From Microbacterium elymi (GTDB lineage Bacteria; Actinomycetota; Actinomycetes; Actinomycetales; Microbacteriaceae): 64,000 nt of DNA. The stretch covers positions 2,976,001 to 3,040,000 of the forward strand of contig NZ_CP091139.2 in the NCBI RefSeq assembly GCF_021582895.2, given 5' to 3'. This document shows, piece by piece, positions 51,745-64,000 of this stretch. The position numbers and the translations under genes are program-made. Below the pieces are notes generated by a model, which was given only the letters and a program-made list of their open reading frames with translations, did no database searches and was not told the DNA's origin. Position 1 is the first letter of the stretch. Every line of letters begins with the position of its first letter.

Positions 51745-53266
51745 ATGGGATTCCTGGAATACGCGCCCGCGCCCGAATCGCGCGGCATCCTGCACCTGAA
51801 GGACCGCTACGGCCTGTTCATCGACGGCGAGTTCGTCGACGGCACCGGCGGCTCGTTCACGACCATCTCGCCGGCCGACGAGGCCCCGATCGCAGAGATC
51901 TCCGCGGCCTCGGACGCCGATGTGGATGCCGCGGTGGCGGCCGCGCGGCGCGCGCACACCAGAGTGTGGGCGAAGATGAGCGGCCGCGACCGCGGCAAAT
52001 ACCTGTTCCGCATCGCCCGGCTCGTGCAGGAGCGCGCCCGCGAACTGGCCGTCGCCGAGAGCCTGGACAACGGCAAGCCGATCAAGGAGAGCCGCGACGT
52101 CGACGTGCCGCTGGTGGCGGCCTGGTTCTTCTACTACGCCGGCTGGGCCGACAAGCTCGACTACGCCGGGCTCGGCGCCGACCCGCGCTCACTGGGCGTG
52201 GCCGGCCAGATCATCCCGTGGAACTTCCCGCTGCTCATGCTCGCGTGGAAGATCGCCCCGGCCCTGGCCGCCGGCAACACGGTGGTGCTCAAGCCCGCCG
52301 AGACCACTCCGCTGTCGGCACTGATCTTCGCCGAGATCCTGCAGCAGGCCGACCTCCCGCCGGGGGTGGTGAACATCCTCACCGGCGCCGGCGGCACCGG
52401 ATCCGCCCTGGTGCGGCATCCCGACGTCGACAAGATCGCGTTCACCGGATCGACCGCGGTCGGCCGTGAGATCGCGCGCACCGTCGCCGGAACGGGCACG
52501 TCGCTCACCCTCGAGCTGGGCGGGAAGGCCGCCAACATCGTGTTCGACGACGCGCCCATCGACCAGGCCGTCGAGGGCATCGTCAACGGCATCTTCTTCA
52601 ACCAGGGCCACGTGTGCTGCGCGGGCAGCCGGCTGCTGGTGCAGGAGTCGATCCACGACGAGGTCATCGACCGGCTGAAGACCCGGCTGTCCACCCTCCG
52701 GCTGGGCGATCCGCTCGACAAGAACACCGACATCGGCGCGATCAACTCGGCCGAGCAAGCTGCAGCGCATCCGCGAGCTCAGCGACGTGGGCGAGCAGGA
52801 GGGCGCCGAGCGCTGGACGGCCGACTGCGTCATCCCGGACAAGGGGTTCTGGTTCGCTCCCACGGTGTTCACCGGGGTCGAGGCATCCCATCGCATCGCC
52901 CGCGAAGAGGTGTTCGGCCCGGTGCTGTCGGTGCTCACCTTCCGCACGCCGGCCGAGGCGATCGCGAAGGCGAACAACACGCCGTACGGTCTTTCGGCGG
53001 GCATCTGGAGCGACAAGGGGTCGCGCATTCTGGCGGTGGCCGACAAGCTGCGTGCCGGCGTGGTCTGGGCGAACACGTTCAATCGGTTCGACCCGGCCAG
53101 CCCGTTCGGCGGCTACAAGGAGTCCGGCTACGGCCGGGAGGGCGGGCGGCACGGCCTGGCCGCGTATCTGAAGCCCGCCGGTGCCGGGGCCCTCCCGGTC
53201 GTTGAGCGAAGCCGCGCGAAGCGCGACCGAGTCGAAACGACGACCAAGAAGGAGGCCCGCCGATGA
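51745..53266 (+). CDS. Aldehyde dehydrogenase (one frameshift)
   Basis: NAD(P)-dependent aldehyde dehydrogenase of about 506 residues, well placed to oxidise the acetaldehyde made by DeoC. PWNFPLLMLAWKIAPALAAG, FTGSTAVGREIA, LELGGKAANIVFDDAP with the general-base Glu, and NQGHVCCAGSRLLVQ with the catalytic cysteine are all visible, then PFGGYKESGYGREGG. GCAAGC at 52755-52760 breaks the frame; GCAGC gives SAEQLQRIRELSDVG. The C-terminal RSRAKRDRVETTTKKEARR is encoded by a repeat-like palindrome and is probably foreign to the enzyme. Confidence 0.92.
53197..53245. repeat. Palindromic repeat-like element inside the aldehyde dehydrogenase 3' end
   Basis: From GGTCGTTGAGCG to AACGACGACC the segment holds imperfect inverted ends around a CGCGC-GAA-GCGCG hairpin. 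The sequence resembles GTCGTTGAGCG...TCGAAACGAC extragenic repeats that I associate with Microbacterium genomes; that recollection is not checked. It lies within coding sequence and appends about 16 charged residues to the enzyme. Confidence 0.55.
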
Positions 53267-54115
53267 GCGCCCGACTGACCGTGCCCAAGACGTACAAGCT
53301 CGCGATCGGCGGCGCGTTCCCGCGCAGCGAATCCGGCCGCACCTACGAGGTGCTCTCGGCCAAGGGCGAGTTCCTCGCCAATGCCGCGCTGGCCTCGCGC
53401 AAGGACGCGCGCGACGCCGTCCGGGCCGCGCGCGGCGCACACGGCGGGTGGGCGGGGGCGACCGCGTACAACCGTGGCCAGGTGCTGTACCGCGTGGCCG
53501 AGATCCTCGAGGGCCGCCGTGCGCAGTTCATCGACGAGATCGTCGCGCAGGAGGGCGTGAGCGCCGCCGCCGCGGCGACGCAGGTGGATGCCGCGACCGA
53601 CCTCTGGGTCTGGTACGCCGGCTGGTGCGACAAGTACGCGCAGGTCGCCGGCGGGCTGAACCCGGTCGCCGGCGCGTACTTCAACATCTCGGTGCCCGAG
53701 CCCACCGGCGTGGTCGCGATCGTCGCGCCGCAGGACGACGCGCTGCTCGGCCTGACCGCGGCGGTGGCCCCGGCGCTGGTGGCCGGCAACGCCGTCGTGG
53801 TGATCGCCAGCCAGCGGCATCCGCTGTCATCGATCAGCCTGGCCGAGGTGCTCGCCACCAGCGACATGCCCGGCGGCGTCGTCAACGTGCTCACCGGGTC
53901 GCCGGCCGAGCTCGCCCCGTGGCTGGCCGATCACGCCGACGTCAACGCGCTCGACCTGGCCGGCGCCGCCGAACTGGACTGGGTCGACCTGCAGATCCGC
54001 GCGGCCGAGACCCTCAAGCGCGTCCTCCCGCCCGGCGAGCCGACACCGTCGCCGCAAGCGGATCGCCACCTTCACCGAGGTCAAGACCGTCTGGCATCCC
54101 AAGAGCATGATCTGA
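53263..54115 (+). CDS. Short aldehyde dehydrogenase-like protein lacking the catalytic half (one frameshift)
   Basis: About 283 residues, roughly the coenzyme-binding half of an aldehyde dehydrogenase: YKLAIGGAFPRSESGRTYEV, VPEPTGVVAIVAPQDDALLG, AVAPALVAGNAVVVIASQ and GGVVNVLTG. The catalytic cysteine region is absent, and it ends IATFTEVKTVWHPKSMI. GCAAGC at 54054-54059 breaks the frame just before the end; GCAGC restores it. The pairing of a full and a short ALDH after deoC recurs in actinobacteria, so the truncation looks natural. A structural or regulatory partner role is my inference. Confidence 0.8.
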
Positions 54116-54169
54116 CCGCGGCATCCGGTACCTGCCGACGCTGCCGGACGGCGGTGATGGTCGGCTCAG

Positions 54170-54217
54170 CTGTCGCTCTTGCGCACCGGGCGCGGCGTTC
54201 GCGCGCAAGAGCGACAG
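54170..54217. terminator. 15-bp perfect hairpin between convergent operons
   Basis: CTGTCGCTCTTGCGC and GCGCAAGAGCGACAG pair perfectly around an 18-base loop. It lies between the end of the deoC operon and the MFS gene and could stop transcription from both sides, though no T-run follows either arm. Confidence 0.6.
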
Positions 54218-54239
54218 ATGAAGGCGTCGTCGCGCGGGG

Positions 54240-55640
54240 TTATCGGGCGACCGGATCGACGTCCCTCGCCGGGTTGCGGATGCCGAGGAACGAGACGACG
54301 CCGCCGAGCGCCATCAGGGCGGCGGTGACGATCGCCGCGCGCCAGAAGCCGGCCAGGTCGAGCACGCCGCCGACGATGACCCCGAGGGTGGCCACGGCGA
54401 TCAGCCCGGCTACGCGCGCGACGGCGTTGTTGACCGCCGAGGCGATTCCCGACCGTCCGGGGTCGATCGATCCGAGGACGGCCGCGGTCAGAGGCGCCAC
54501 GGTCAGGGTCAGCCCGATCCCGAACAGGATCACCGACGGCAGCACCTGGGTCCAGTAGTCGAAGTCCTCGCGCACGGTCAGCAGGAGCACCGCCGACCCC
54601 GCCATCACGAGCGGACCCACGGTCATGAACAGCCGCGGCCCGATCCTCCCCGCCCAGCTGCCCACGTGCGAGCTGAACAGGATCATGATCACTGTGGACG
54701 GCAGGCTGGCAAGGCCCGCCAGCGTGGCCGGCAGTCCGGCCCCCTGCTGCAGGTACACGCCCAGCACGAGGCCGTTCAGCGAGAGCGCTCCGTACACGAA
54801 CACGGTGGCGAGGTTGCCGGCCGAGAAGTTGCCGATGCGGAACAGGCCGAGCGGCATCATCGGCTGGGCGGCGAAGCGCTGGCGCACCACGAACCCGATC
54901 AGGCACAGCACGCCGATCGTCATCGTGCCCCAGATCGCGGGCGACGCCCATCCCAGCCGCTCCTGCTCGATCAGGGCGAACACGGCGCCGGCCAGCCCCA
55001 CGGTGCACAGCACGGCGCCCAGCCAGTCCACGCGTGCGCCCGGCTCGCGGTGATCGCGGTGGTGCAGGGTCGCCGGCAGCCAGAGCGTGAGCGCGATCGG
55101 CAGGACGTTGATCAGGAACACCAGCCGCCACGACACCAGATCGACGAACACGCCGCCCAGCACCGGCCCCACCAGCATCGCGGCCGTCGTCGCCCCGGTC
55201 CAGGTGCCGATCGCCCGCGCCTGTGCCGGACCGCGGAACGTCGAGGTGATCAGCGCGAGCGAACTGGGCACCAGCAGCGCCCCGGCGATGCCCTGCACGC
55301 CGCGGGCGAGCACCAGGAACAGCGGGTCCGGGGACGCCGCGATGGCGATGGAGGCGACGGCGAACCCGATCAGGCCGGTGCGAAGCACGACGATCCGGCC
55401 GAACACGTCGCTGAGCGAGCCGGCGACCAGGATCAGCGCGCCGAGGGTGATCAGGTACGAGTCGACCACCCACTGCTGGGTGACCAGACCGCCGCCGAGG
55501 TCGCGTTGGATCGCCGGGAGGGCGACGGTGACCACCGTGCCGTCCAGGAACGACACGAACGATGCGAGGATCGCGATCAGCAGCACCCGGCGCTGCGTGC
55601 CGGTGGGGGATGCCGCGGCATCCGCTTTCGTCTTGTCCAC
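54240..55640 (-). CDS. MFS transporter, DHA2/EmrB-QacA type
   Basis: About 466 residues, frame intact, with roughly 14 hydrophobic segments. The first helix LLIAILASFVSFLDGTVVTV with motif D1, then TQQWVVDSYLITLGALILVA and GSLSDVFGRIVVLR (motif A) mark a 14-helix drug exporter. GTG at 55640 is preferred over upstream ATG codons because they fall in the promoter region shared with copZ. It diverges from the copper genes, and the CsoR-type operator lies 31 bases upstream of its start, so copper control of this exporter is possible. Confidence 0.88.
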   Translation of the reverse strand: MDKTKADAAASPTGTQRRVLLIAILASFVSFLDGTVVTVALPAIQRDLGGGLVTQQWVVDSYLITLGALILVAGSLSDVFGRIVVLRTGLIGFAVASIAIAASPDPLFLVLARGVQGIAGALLVPSSLALITSTFRGPAQARAIGTWTGATTAAMLVGPVLGGVFVDLVSWRLVFLINVLPIALTLWLPATLHHRDHREPGARVDWLGAVLCTVGLAGAVFALIEQERLGWASPAIWGTMTIGVLCLIGFVVRQRFAAQPMMPLGLFRIGNFSAGNLATVFVYGALSLNGLVLGVYLQQGAGLPATLAGLASLPSTVIMILFSSHVGSWAGRIGPRLFMTVGPLVMAGSAVLLLTVREDFDYWTQVLPSVILFGIGLTLTVAPLTAAVLGSIDPGRSGIASAVNNAVARVAGLIAVATLGVIVGGVLDLAGFWRAAIVTAALMALGGVVSFLGIRNPARDVDPVAR

Positions 55641-55670
55641 ACCGAAACGATAGGGCAGATTCGGTCCGGA

Positions 55671-55687
55671 ATACCCCCAGGGGGTAT
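55671..55687. promoter_or_regulatory. CsoR-type copper operator palindrome
   Basis: ATACCCCCAGGGGGTAT is a perfect palindrome around its central A and matches the ATACCCC/GGGGTAT half-site class bound by the CsoR copper repressor. It lies between the divergent MFS gene and copZ, 39 bases before the copZ start. Confidence 0.75.
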
Positions 55688-55725
55688 ATGGTTGTGATGA
55701 TCGAACCGAACAACCGAGGAGAACC

Positions 55726-55931
55726 ATGAGCACTGTCACCTATCGCGTCGACGGAATGACCTGCGGCCACTGCGCCCAGTCCGTGAGCCGCGAGGTCGGC
55801 GCATTGGCGGGCGTGACCGAGGTCGCGGTCGACCTGGAGGCGCACACCGTCGCGGTGACCGGCCCGGCGACCGAGTCGGATGTCGCCGCCGCCGTCGCCG
55901 AGGCCGGCTACACCGCCCGGGGTGCGGTGTC

Positions 55932-55935
<4 letters not shown>
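55726..55935 (+). CDS. copZ: Copper chaperone, CopZ type
   Basis: 69-residue heavy-metal-associated domain with the copper site MTCGHC (RVDGMTCGHCAQSVSREVG). It delivers Cu(I) to the CopA pump. GAGGAGAACC precedes the ATG, and the stop overlaps the copA start by ATGA. The operator upstream makes copper induction likely. Confidence 0.9.
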
Positions 55936-58222
<2,287 letters not shown>

Positions 58223-58264
58223 CCGGCCGCGCCGACCCGCACGGGTCCCTGCGCAGCGGCCCCT

Positions 58265-58305
58265 GATCGGCGGATCCCGGCTCGATGAGCAGGGATTCGC
58301 CGATC
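58265..58305 (+). terminator. Hairpin after copA
   Basis: GATCGGCGGATCCC pairs with GGGATTCGCCGATC (13 of 14 bases) around a 13-base loop, 43 bases after the copA stop. No T-run follows. The rest of the 270-base gap to the helicase gene carries the TAGAAT -10-like box near 58343 and an AGGAGGAG site. Confidence 0.5.
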
Positions 58306-58492
58306 CGCGCTGTCGGCTCACGGGATCGCGGCGGTTATGCCGTAGAATGGTGCGCGGGGAACGGCACCCGCAGAAGCGGGGTTGCCAGCCATCGCCCCGG
58401 CCCGCGTCCGTGCGCCACCCGCCCGCGGAGCAACGCAGCACCGCCGGTTCCGGATCTTCGGGACCGACCGGCCATTCACGCTCAGGAGGAGC

Positions 58493-60650
58493 ATGCCGAC
58501 CACGGCAACCGCCACGTCACCCGCACGGCGACGCAAGTCGTCGGCCGCGCGCCGCGATGACGAGGCCCCCATCATCCCGATCCTCGCGCGCAAGGTGCGT
58601 GAGGTCGAGGCCAAGGCGCAGCGCGGCAAGCTCGGCCCCACCAACCGGGTGAAGTTCCAGGTGATCGCCTTCCTCGTCCGCGAGGAGCGCGCCCGGGTCA
58701 AGGCCGACACCGAGCTGGCCGACGGTGTCCGCGCCGAGCTGCTCAAGCGGCTCGACGGCGTCGCGACGATCCTGGCCAAGACCGCCGCGCGTGACACCTC
58801 GCTGATCCAGCTGCTCGAGGTCGACCAGGCGACCTCGCCGGTCGCCAAGCGCATGCGCCGGGACTGGCTCTCGAGTCCGGAGCGGAGCTGGCCCCGGACG
58901 AGCTCATCATCACCGATGCCGTGCCGATCCAGCAGCCCACGGTCGTGCCGGCCGCGCTCGCCGAGCGCCAGGTCGTCCCGCCGCAGGTCGAGACCCGCCG
59001 CGAGGCCAACCCCTTCCTCGCGCCCGACCTCAACCGGCCTGCCGCCAACGGCAGCCAGCGCCGGCGGCTGGACAGCTGGGAGCTGATGGGCCCGCTGTAC
59101 AAGGCGTTCGAGTCCGGCGCCGGCGGGGGAGCGGCCTCGATGAACCTGCCCCCGGTGCCCGAGTTCGACCGGCTCTCGCCCCGCGGCCTGGAGGTCATGC
59201 CGCACCAGTCCCGGTTCCTGCAGGCCGTGCGCGACGGGCACCGCTCGTTCCTGCTGGCCGATGAGCCGGGCCTGGGCAAGACCGCGGAGTCCGTGCTGGC
59301 GGCATCCGTCGCGGACGCGTATCCGCTGCTGGCCGTCGTGCCCAACGTCGTGAAGATGAACTGGGCCCGCGAGGTGCAAGCGGTGGACGCCGCAGCGCCG
59401 CGCCACGGTGATCTCCGGCGACGGCGAGGATGTGGACGCGTTCGCCGACGTGTTCATCGTCAACTACGAGATCCTCGATCGCCACCTGTCGTGGCTGAGT
59501 TCGCTGGGGCTGAAGGGGCTCGTCGTGGACGAGGCGCACTTCATCAAGAACCTCAGCTCGCAAGCGGTCGCAGAACGTGCTCGCGCTGGCCGGCCGCATC
59601 CGCGAGCAGGTCGCCGATCCGCTGCTGCTGGCGCTGACCGGAACCCCGCTGATCAACGACGTCGAGGACTTCGACGCGATCTGGCGGTTCCTGGGCTGGA
59701 CCAACGGGCAGAAGCCGGGTCCGGAGCTGATGGAGAAGCTCGATGCCACCGGTCTGACCCCCGCCGACAAGGCGTTCTACCCCGAGGCGCGCAGCGCCGT
59801 CATCTCCATGGGCATCGTGCGGCGCAAGAAGAAGGATGTCGCCGCCGACCTGCCCGACAAGATGATCGCCGACCTGCCGGTCGAGCTGGACGACGAGTAC
59901 GGCCGGTCGATCCGCCAGGCCGAGCGCGAGCTCGGCGAGCGCCTGGCCGCCCGCTACCGCCGCGTCATCGAGGCGCGCGGCGACCGGGGCCTCGCGCACG
60001 GCGAGGTGGACGACGACATCGTCCGGCTGGTCGCGCACAATGAGCTCGAGGAGTCGAAGGCGGCCGGCACGGGCTCCGAGAACGTGTTCACCATGGTCCG
60101 CAAGATCGGTCAGGCCAAGGCGCTGCTGGCGGCGGACTACGCCGTCCAGCTCGAGCGCTCGGTGGGCAAGGTCGTCTTCTTCGCCAAGCACATCGACGTG
60201 ATGGATGCCGCAGAGGCGCACTTCGGGGCATCCGGCATCCCGCACGTCTCGATCCGCGGTGACCAGTCGACGCCTGCCCGGCAGGAGGCGATCGACGCGT
60301 TCAACAACGACCCGGCGGTCGGCGTCGCGGTGTGCTCGCTGACGGCAGCGGGTGTCGGACTGAACATGCAGGCGGCCTCGAACGTCGTGCTCGCCGAGCT
60401 CAGCTGGACCGCGGCCGAGCAGACGCAGGCCATCGACCGCGTGCACCGCATCGGGCAGGACGAGCCCGTCACCGCATGGCGGATCATCGCCGCGCACACG
60501 ATCGACACCAAGATCGCCGAGCTGATCGACTCCAAGCAGGGGCTGGCGGCGCGCGCGCTGGACGGTGAGGCGGCCGAGGAGACCTCGAGCGATTCGGTGC
60601 AGCTGGCGGCGCTGATGCACCTGACCCGGCAGGCCCTGGGCGCCCAGTGA
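58493..60650 (+). CDS. SNF2-family DEAD/H helicase-like ATPase (three frameshifts)
   Basis: About 718 residues of Snf2/SWI-type ATPase. After a charged N-terminal region come Walker A LADEPGLGKTAESVLAAS, DEAH box VVDEAHFIKN, motif III LALTGTPLIND, and the C-terminal helicase domain with VSIRGDQSTPARQEAIDAF, the motif VGLNMQAASNVVL and QAIDRVHRIGQ. One G is missing near 58869 (WLLESGAELAPDEL). GCAAGC at 59376-59381 and 59560-59565 break the frame; GCAGC restores REVQRWTPQRRATVISGDG and SSQRSQNVLALAGRI. Substrate is unknown; nucleic-acid remodelling is assumed. Confidence 0.88.
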
Positions 60651-60746
60651 CGTCGGGTCTGCTTCGCTGGCAGGCGGGATGCCGCGGGCAGTAGTGTCGT
60701 GTGTGGCAGAGTCGCCGACATCCCTCCCCGAAGCAAGGATCACAGC

Positions 60747-61775
<1,029 letters not shown>

Positions 61776-61794
61776 TAGCCCCTCCGGGGCTGCG

Positions 61795-61965
61795 CCCGTC
61801 CCGTCCGCGCCGTCCCGTCCGCGCCGGCCCGGCCGCGCCCGTCCCGTCCGCGCTGCGCCCCCGCCCCGCTTGCGCCCCGCCGCGCCCGTCCCGTCCGCGC
61901 TCGCGCCCCGCCCCGCTTGCGCCCCGCCGCGCCCGTCCCGGACGCGCCGGCCCGGGCGCGGTCGA
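61795..61965. repeat. Low-complexity GC tract
   Basis: Imperfect iterations of CCCGTCCCGTCCGCGC and CGCCCCGCTTGCGCCCCGC fill this stretch of the 458-base gap between pfkA and the next gene. No coding signal on either strand is convincing. It may have grown by slippage. Confidence 0.75.
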
Positions 61966-61973
61966 CACGCCCC

Positions 61974-62093
61974 CGATCTTCGCGAAACCGGGGGATCCTC
62001 GTCAGACCGATGACGTGCGACGGGGTCTCGCGGAGAATCCCCGGTCTCGGCGCGGATCGCGCCCGGTTTCGCGGAGGATCCCCGGTCTCGGCG
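61974..62093. repeat. Cluster of about 27-bp repeats, direct and inverted
   Basis: Two direct copies of a unit like TTTCGCGGAGGATCCCCGG plus TCTCGGCG lie at 62026-62052 and 62067-62093. An inverted copy (CTTCGCGAAACCGGGGGATC) lies at about 61977. A related inverted segment, GGATCCTCCGCGAGACCC, occurs near 63228-63250 in the 3' end of the next gene. It looks like a small dispersed repeat family around that gene. Confidence 0.65.
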
Positions 62094-62233
62094 GCAGCGC
62101 CGCACGGGGATCCGGCGGCGCGGGGACCCGCCGGCTCCTCCCCAGACGCGCGTGGGAGCCGTGATCGCGCGAGCTGTCCACAGTTCCGCCCACGGGCCGG
62201 AACCGGCCCGGTGCCGGCATCCATGCTGGACAG

Positions 62234-63274
62234 ATGGATGTCGCAACGGAAACCGCACTCCTGCTGACCCGCGAACGGCCCGCCGAGGTGGAGCGGCTCG
62301 ACCGGGACGGGTCGCTGCACCGCGTGCGCCCCGGCGCCTACGTGCGCAGGTCCGAATGGGGCCCGCTGGCACCGTGGGAGCGGTATGCCGTGCGTATCGA
62401 GGCGGTCGCCCGCACGTGGTCGGCGCCGGTGTTCTGTCTGGAATCGGCCTGCGCCCCGCACGGCCTGCCGCTGTTCGGCGAGCCTCGCGACATCCACCTG
62501 CTCAGCCCGGACGGCCGGTCCTGGCGCGAGGGCGACGTCGTGGTGCACGGAACACGGGATGAGCGCAGCACGGTCACGGTCGACGGCTTGACGGTGACCT
62601 CCCTGCAGGACACCGCGGTCGATCTGTGCCGCGTGCTTCCCCCGGCGTTTGCGCTCGCCGTGGCCGACCGGGTGCTGCGACTGCTCGCCCCGAACGACGA
62701 GACGCTCGCGGTGGGCGAGCACGGGCGACGGCAGTCGAATCGACGCGGGCTGCGCTCAACTCGACTGGGTGCAGGACCGTGCGACGGCCCTGGCCGAGTC
62801 GGCCGGCGAGTCGCTCAGCCGTGCGGTCACCGAATGGCTCGGGTACGAGGAGCCCGAGCTGCAGGTCGGGTTCGCCTACGAAGGCGCGCGGGATCGGGTC
62901 GACTTCTACTGGCGGCGCCTGCGCCGGATCGGCGAATCCGACGGCTACGGCAAGTACGACGCGAACGACGCCGCCGCCATGAAGGCGCACTTCGTCGTTG
63001 AGAAGACGCGCGAGGATCGGTTGCGCCGCCACGAAGGCGGATTCATCCGCTGGGAGTGGGGGATGCCATCCGGTGGCGGTCGCTGGATCAGAAGCTCGCA
63101 CTGGGCGGCCTGGAGCGGATCCGCCCGCGGCAGCTCGCGATGCTCGCCACGCTCGCAGCCAACCCTCGGTCGCTGCCGGTGAAGCAGGCCGACACCGCGG
63201 CATCCGCCGCATCCCGGCGTCGAGGCAAGGGATCCTCCGCGAGACCCAGCGAAATGCGCCGAGTCTCACGGTGA
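62234..63274 (+). CDS. AbiEi-antitoxin-like / nuclease-fold hypothetical protein (two frameshifts)
   Basis: About 346 residues, resembling actinobacterial proteins with an AbiEi-type winged-helix N-terminus (RVRPGAYVRRSEWGPLAPWE) and a middle domain (DIHLLSPDGRSW). A C-terminal part has VDFYWRRLRR, DGYGKYD and VVEKTREDRLRRHEGG, which looks like a Vsr/DUF559-type PD-(D/E)xK fold. Breaks: one extra base near 62753 beside a GCTGC (GLRQLDWVQDR), and a G run one short near 63057-63061 (WEWGDAIRWRSLDQKL). No toxin partner gene lies beside it. Repeat copies flank it on both sides. Confidence 0.6.
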
Positions 63275-63382
63275 TTCCCTTGTCTCGGCGATTCGCGCCG
63301 GCCCGGCCCGGCCCGGGCCGGGGCGCCGAGCCGGTCGCGTGCCGGGCGGGGGCGCCGGCCCGGGCCGGGGCATCGCCCCGGG

Positions 63383-64000
63383 CTACTGCTCGGCGAGGCC
63401 GAGCACGTCCAGCAGCCAGGCCAGCTCGTAGGCGCGCTCGCGCCACGCGTTGTAGCGGCCGCTGACCCCGCCGTGTCCGGCCACCATCTCGCACTTCAGC
63501 ATCGCGTCGGCGCCCACCTCGCGCAGACGCGCCACCCACTTGGCCGGCTCCACGTACAGCACGCGCGTGTCGTTGAGCGAGGTCACCGCGAGGATCCGCG
63601 GGTAGGCGGCATCCTCCCGCACATTCTCGTAGGGCGAGTACGACTTCATGTACGCGTACACCGCCGGGCTGTGCAGCGGGTCGCCCCACTCGTCCCACTC
63701 GATCACGGTCAGCGGCAGCGAGGGGTCCAGGATCGTGGTCAGGGCATCCACGAACGGCACGTCGGCGAGGATCCCGGCGAACAGCTCGGGTCCGATGTTG
63801 GCGACCGCGCCCATCAGCAGCCCGCCGGCCGAGCCGCCCTCGGCGACCAGGCGGGACGGGGTGGTGTAGCCGCCGGCGATGAGATGCCGGGCGCAGTCCA
63901 GGAAGTCGGTGAAGGTGTTGCGCTTGCGCATCAGCTTGCCGTCCTCGTACCACTTCCGGCCCATCTCGCCGCCGCCGCGCACGTGCGCGACGGCGAACAC
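63383..64000 (-). CDS. ptrB: Oligopeptidase B / prolyl oligopeptidase family peptidase (3' part)
   Basis: C-terminal 205 residues of an S9 serine peptidase that cuts short peptides after basic residues. VAHVRGGGEMGRKWYEDGK, the nucleophile elbow EGGSAGGLLMGAVAN, the Asp in TSLNDTRVLYVEPAKW and the His in AGHGGVSGRYNAW form the catalytic triad region. The rest lies beyond the window edge. The frame is intact. It converges on the AbiEi-like gene. Confidence 0.9.
   Translation of the reverse strand: MFAVAHVRGGGEMGRKWYEDGKLMRKRNTFTDFLDCARHLIAGGYTTPSRLVAEGGSAGGLLMGAVANIGPELFAGILADVPFVDALTTILDPSLPLTVIEWDEWGDPLHSPAVYAYMKSYSPYENVREDAAYPRILAVTSLNDTRVLYVEPAKWVARLREVGADAMLKCEMVAGHGGVSGRYNAWRERAYELAWLLDVLGLAEQ

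Overview
The window is very GC-rich actinobacterial chromosome. Gene content, GTG starts, leaderless-type promoters (TAGGCT or TAGACT just upstream of the start codon) and an infB/nusA/truB/ribF neighbourhood with few operon gaps all fit the family Microbacteriaceae, most likely Microbacterium. This assignment comes from recognising protein families, not from a database search. I see no rRNA, tRNA, CRISPR array, prophage or insertion sequence.

Layout. 1-4.3 kb: the end of a phenylacetic-acid degradation operon (paaA partial, paaB, C, D, E, then an enoyl-CoA hydratase). 4.3-8.8 kb: a TetR regulator with an operator-like palindrome, coupled to a heterodimeric ABC exporter. 8.8-12.7 kb: a PP2C phosphatase followed by an EssC/EccC-like FtsK ATPase. 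12.8-16.3 kb: alanine dehydrogenase, asparaginase, OsmC-like protein and lysophospholipid acyltransferase. 16.4-26.5 kb: FKBP lipoprotein, dxr, murE, a YcnI-like protein, RseP-type protease, a fused anthranilate synthase with a Trp leader-peptide attenuator, and ispG. 26.6-33.5 kb: accessory enzymes (VOC, AlaX-like editing protein, 13E12 HNH protein, APH-like kinase, pyroglutamyl peptidase, RNB ribonuclease). 33.5-48.9 kb: proS, LOG protein, a DUF308-lipase fusion, then the translation block nusA-ylxR-infB-rbfA, mutY, a uridine-kinase-like protein, truB, an M23 peptidase and ribF. 48.9-54.1 kb: a SorC/DeoR regulator with palindrome, membrane protein, deoC and two aldehyde dehydrogenases. 54.2-58.2 kb: an MFS exporter and a copper efflux pair copZ-copA behind a CsoR-type operator. 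58.5-64 kb: SNF2 helicase, pfkA, an orphan AbiEi-like protein amid repeats, and the end of an oligopeptidase B.

The dominant oddity is technical but biologically informative. More than 25 genes, including essential ones (nusA, proS, dxr, murE), have broken reading frames. In most cases the break is one extra base inside a pentamer that should read GCTGC or GCAGC (GCWGC), giving GCTTGC/GCAAGC, less often GCCTGC/GCAGGC or GCTCGC. Removing that base restores the conserved protein each time. The likeliest reading is a base-calling error at a methylated GCWGC motif in a long-read assembly, so the window carries an indirect footprint of a GCWGC methyltransferase encoded elsewhere. A smaller group of breaks are shortened G or C homopolymers. 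I therefore annotate these as intact genes with sequence errors, spanning the break, not as pseudogenes.
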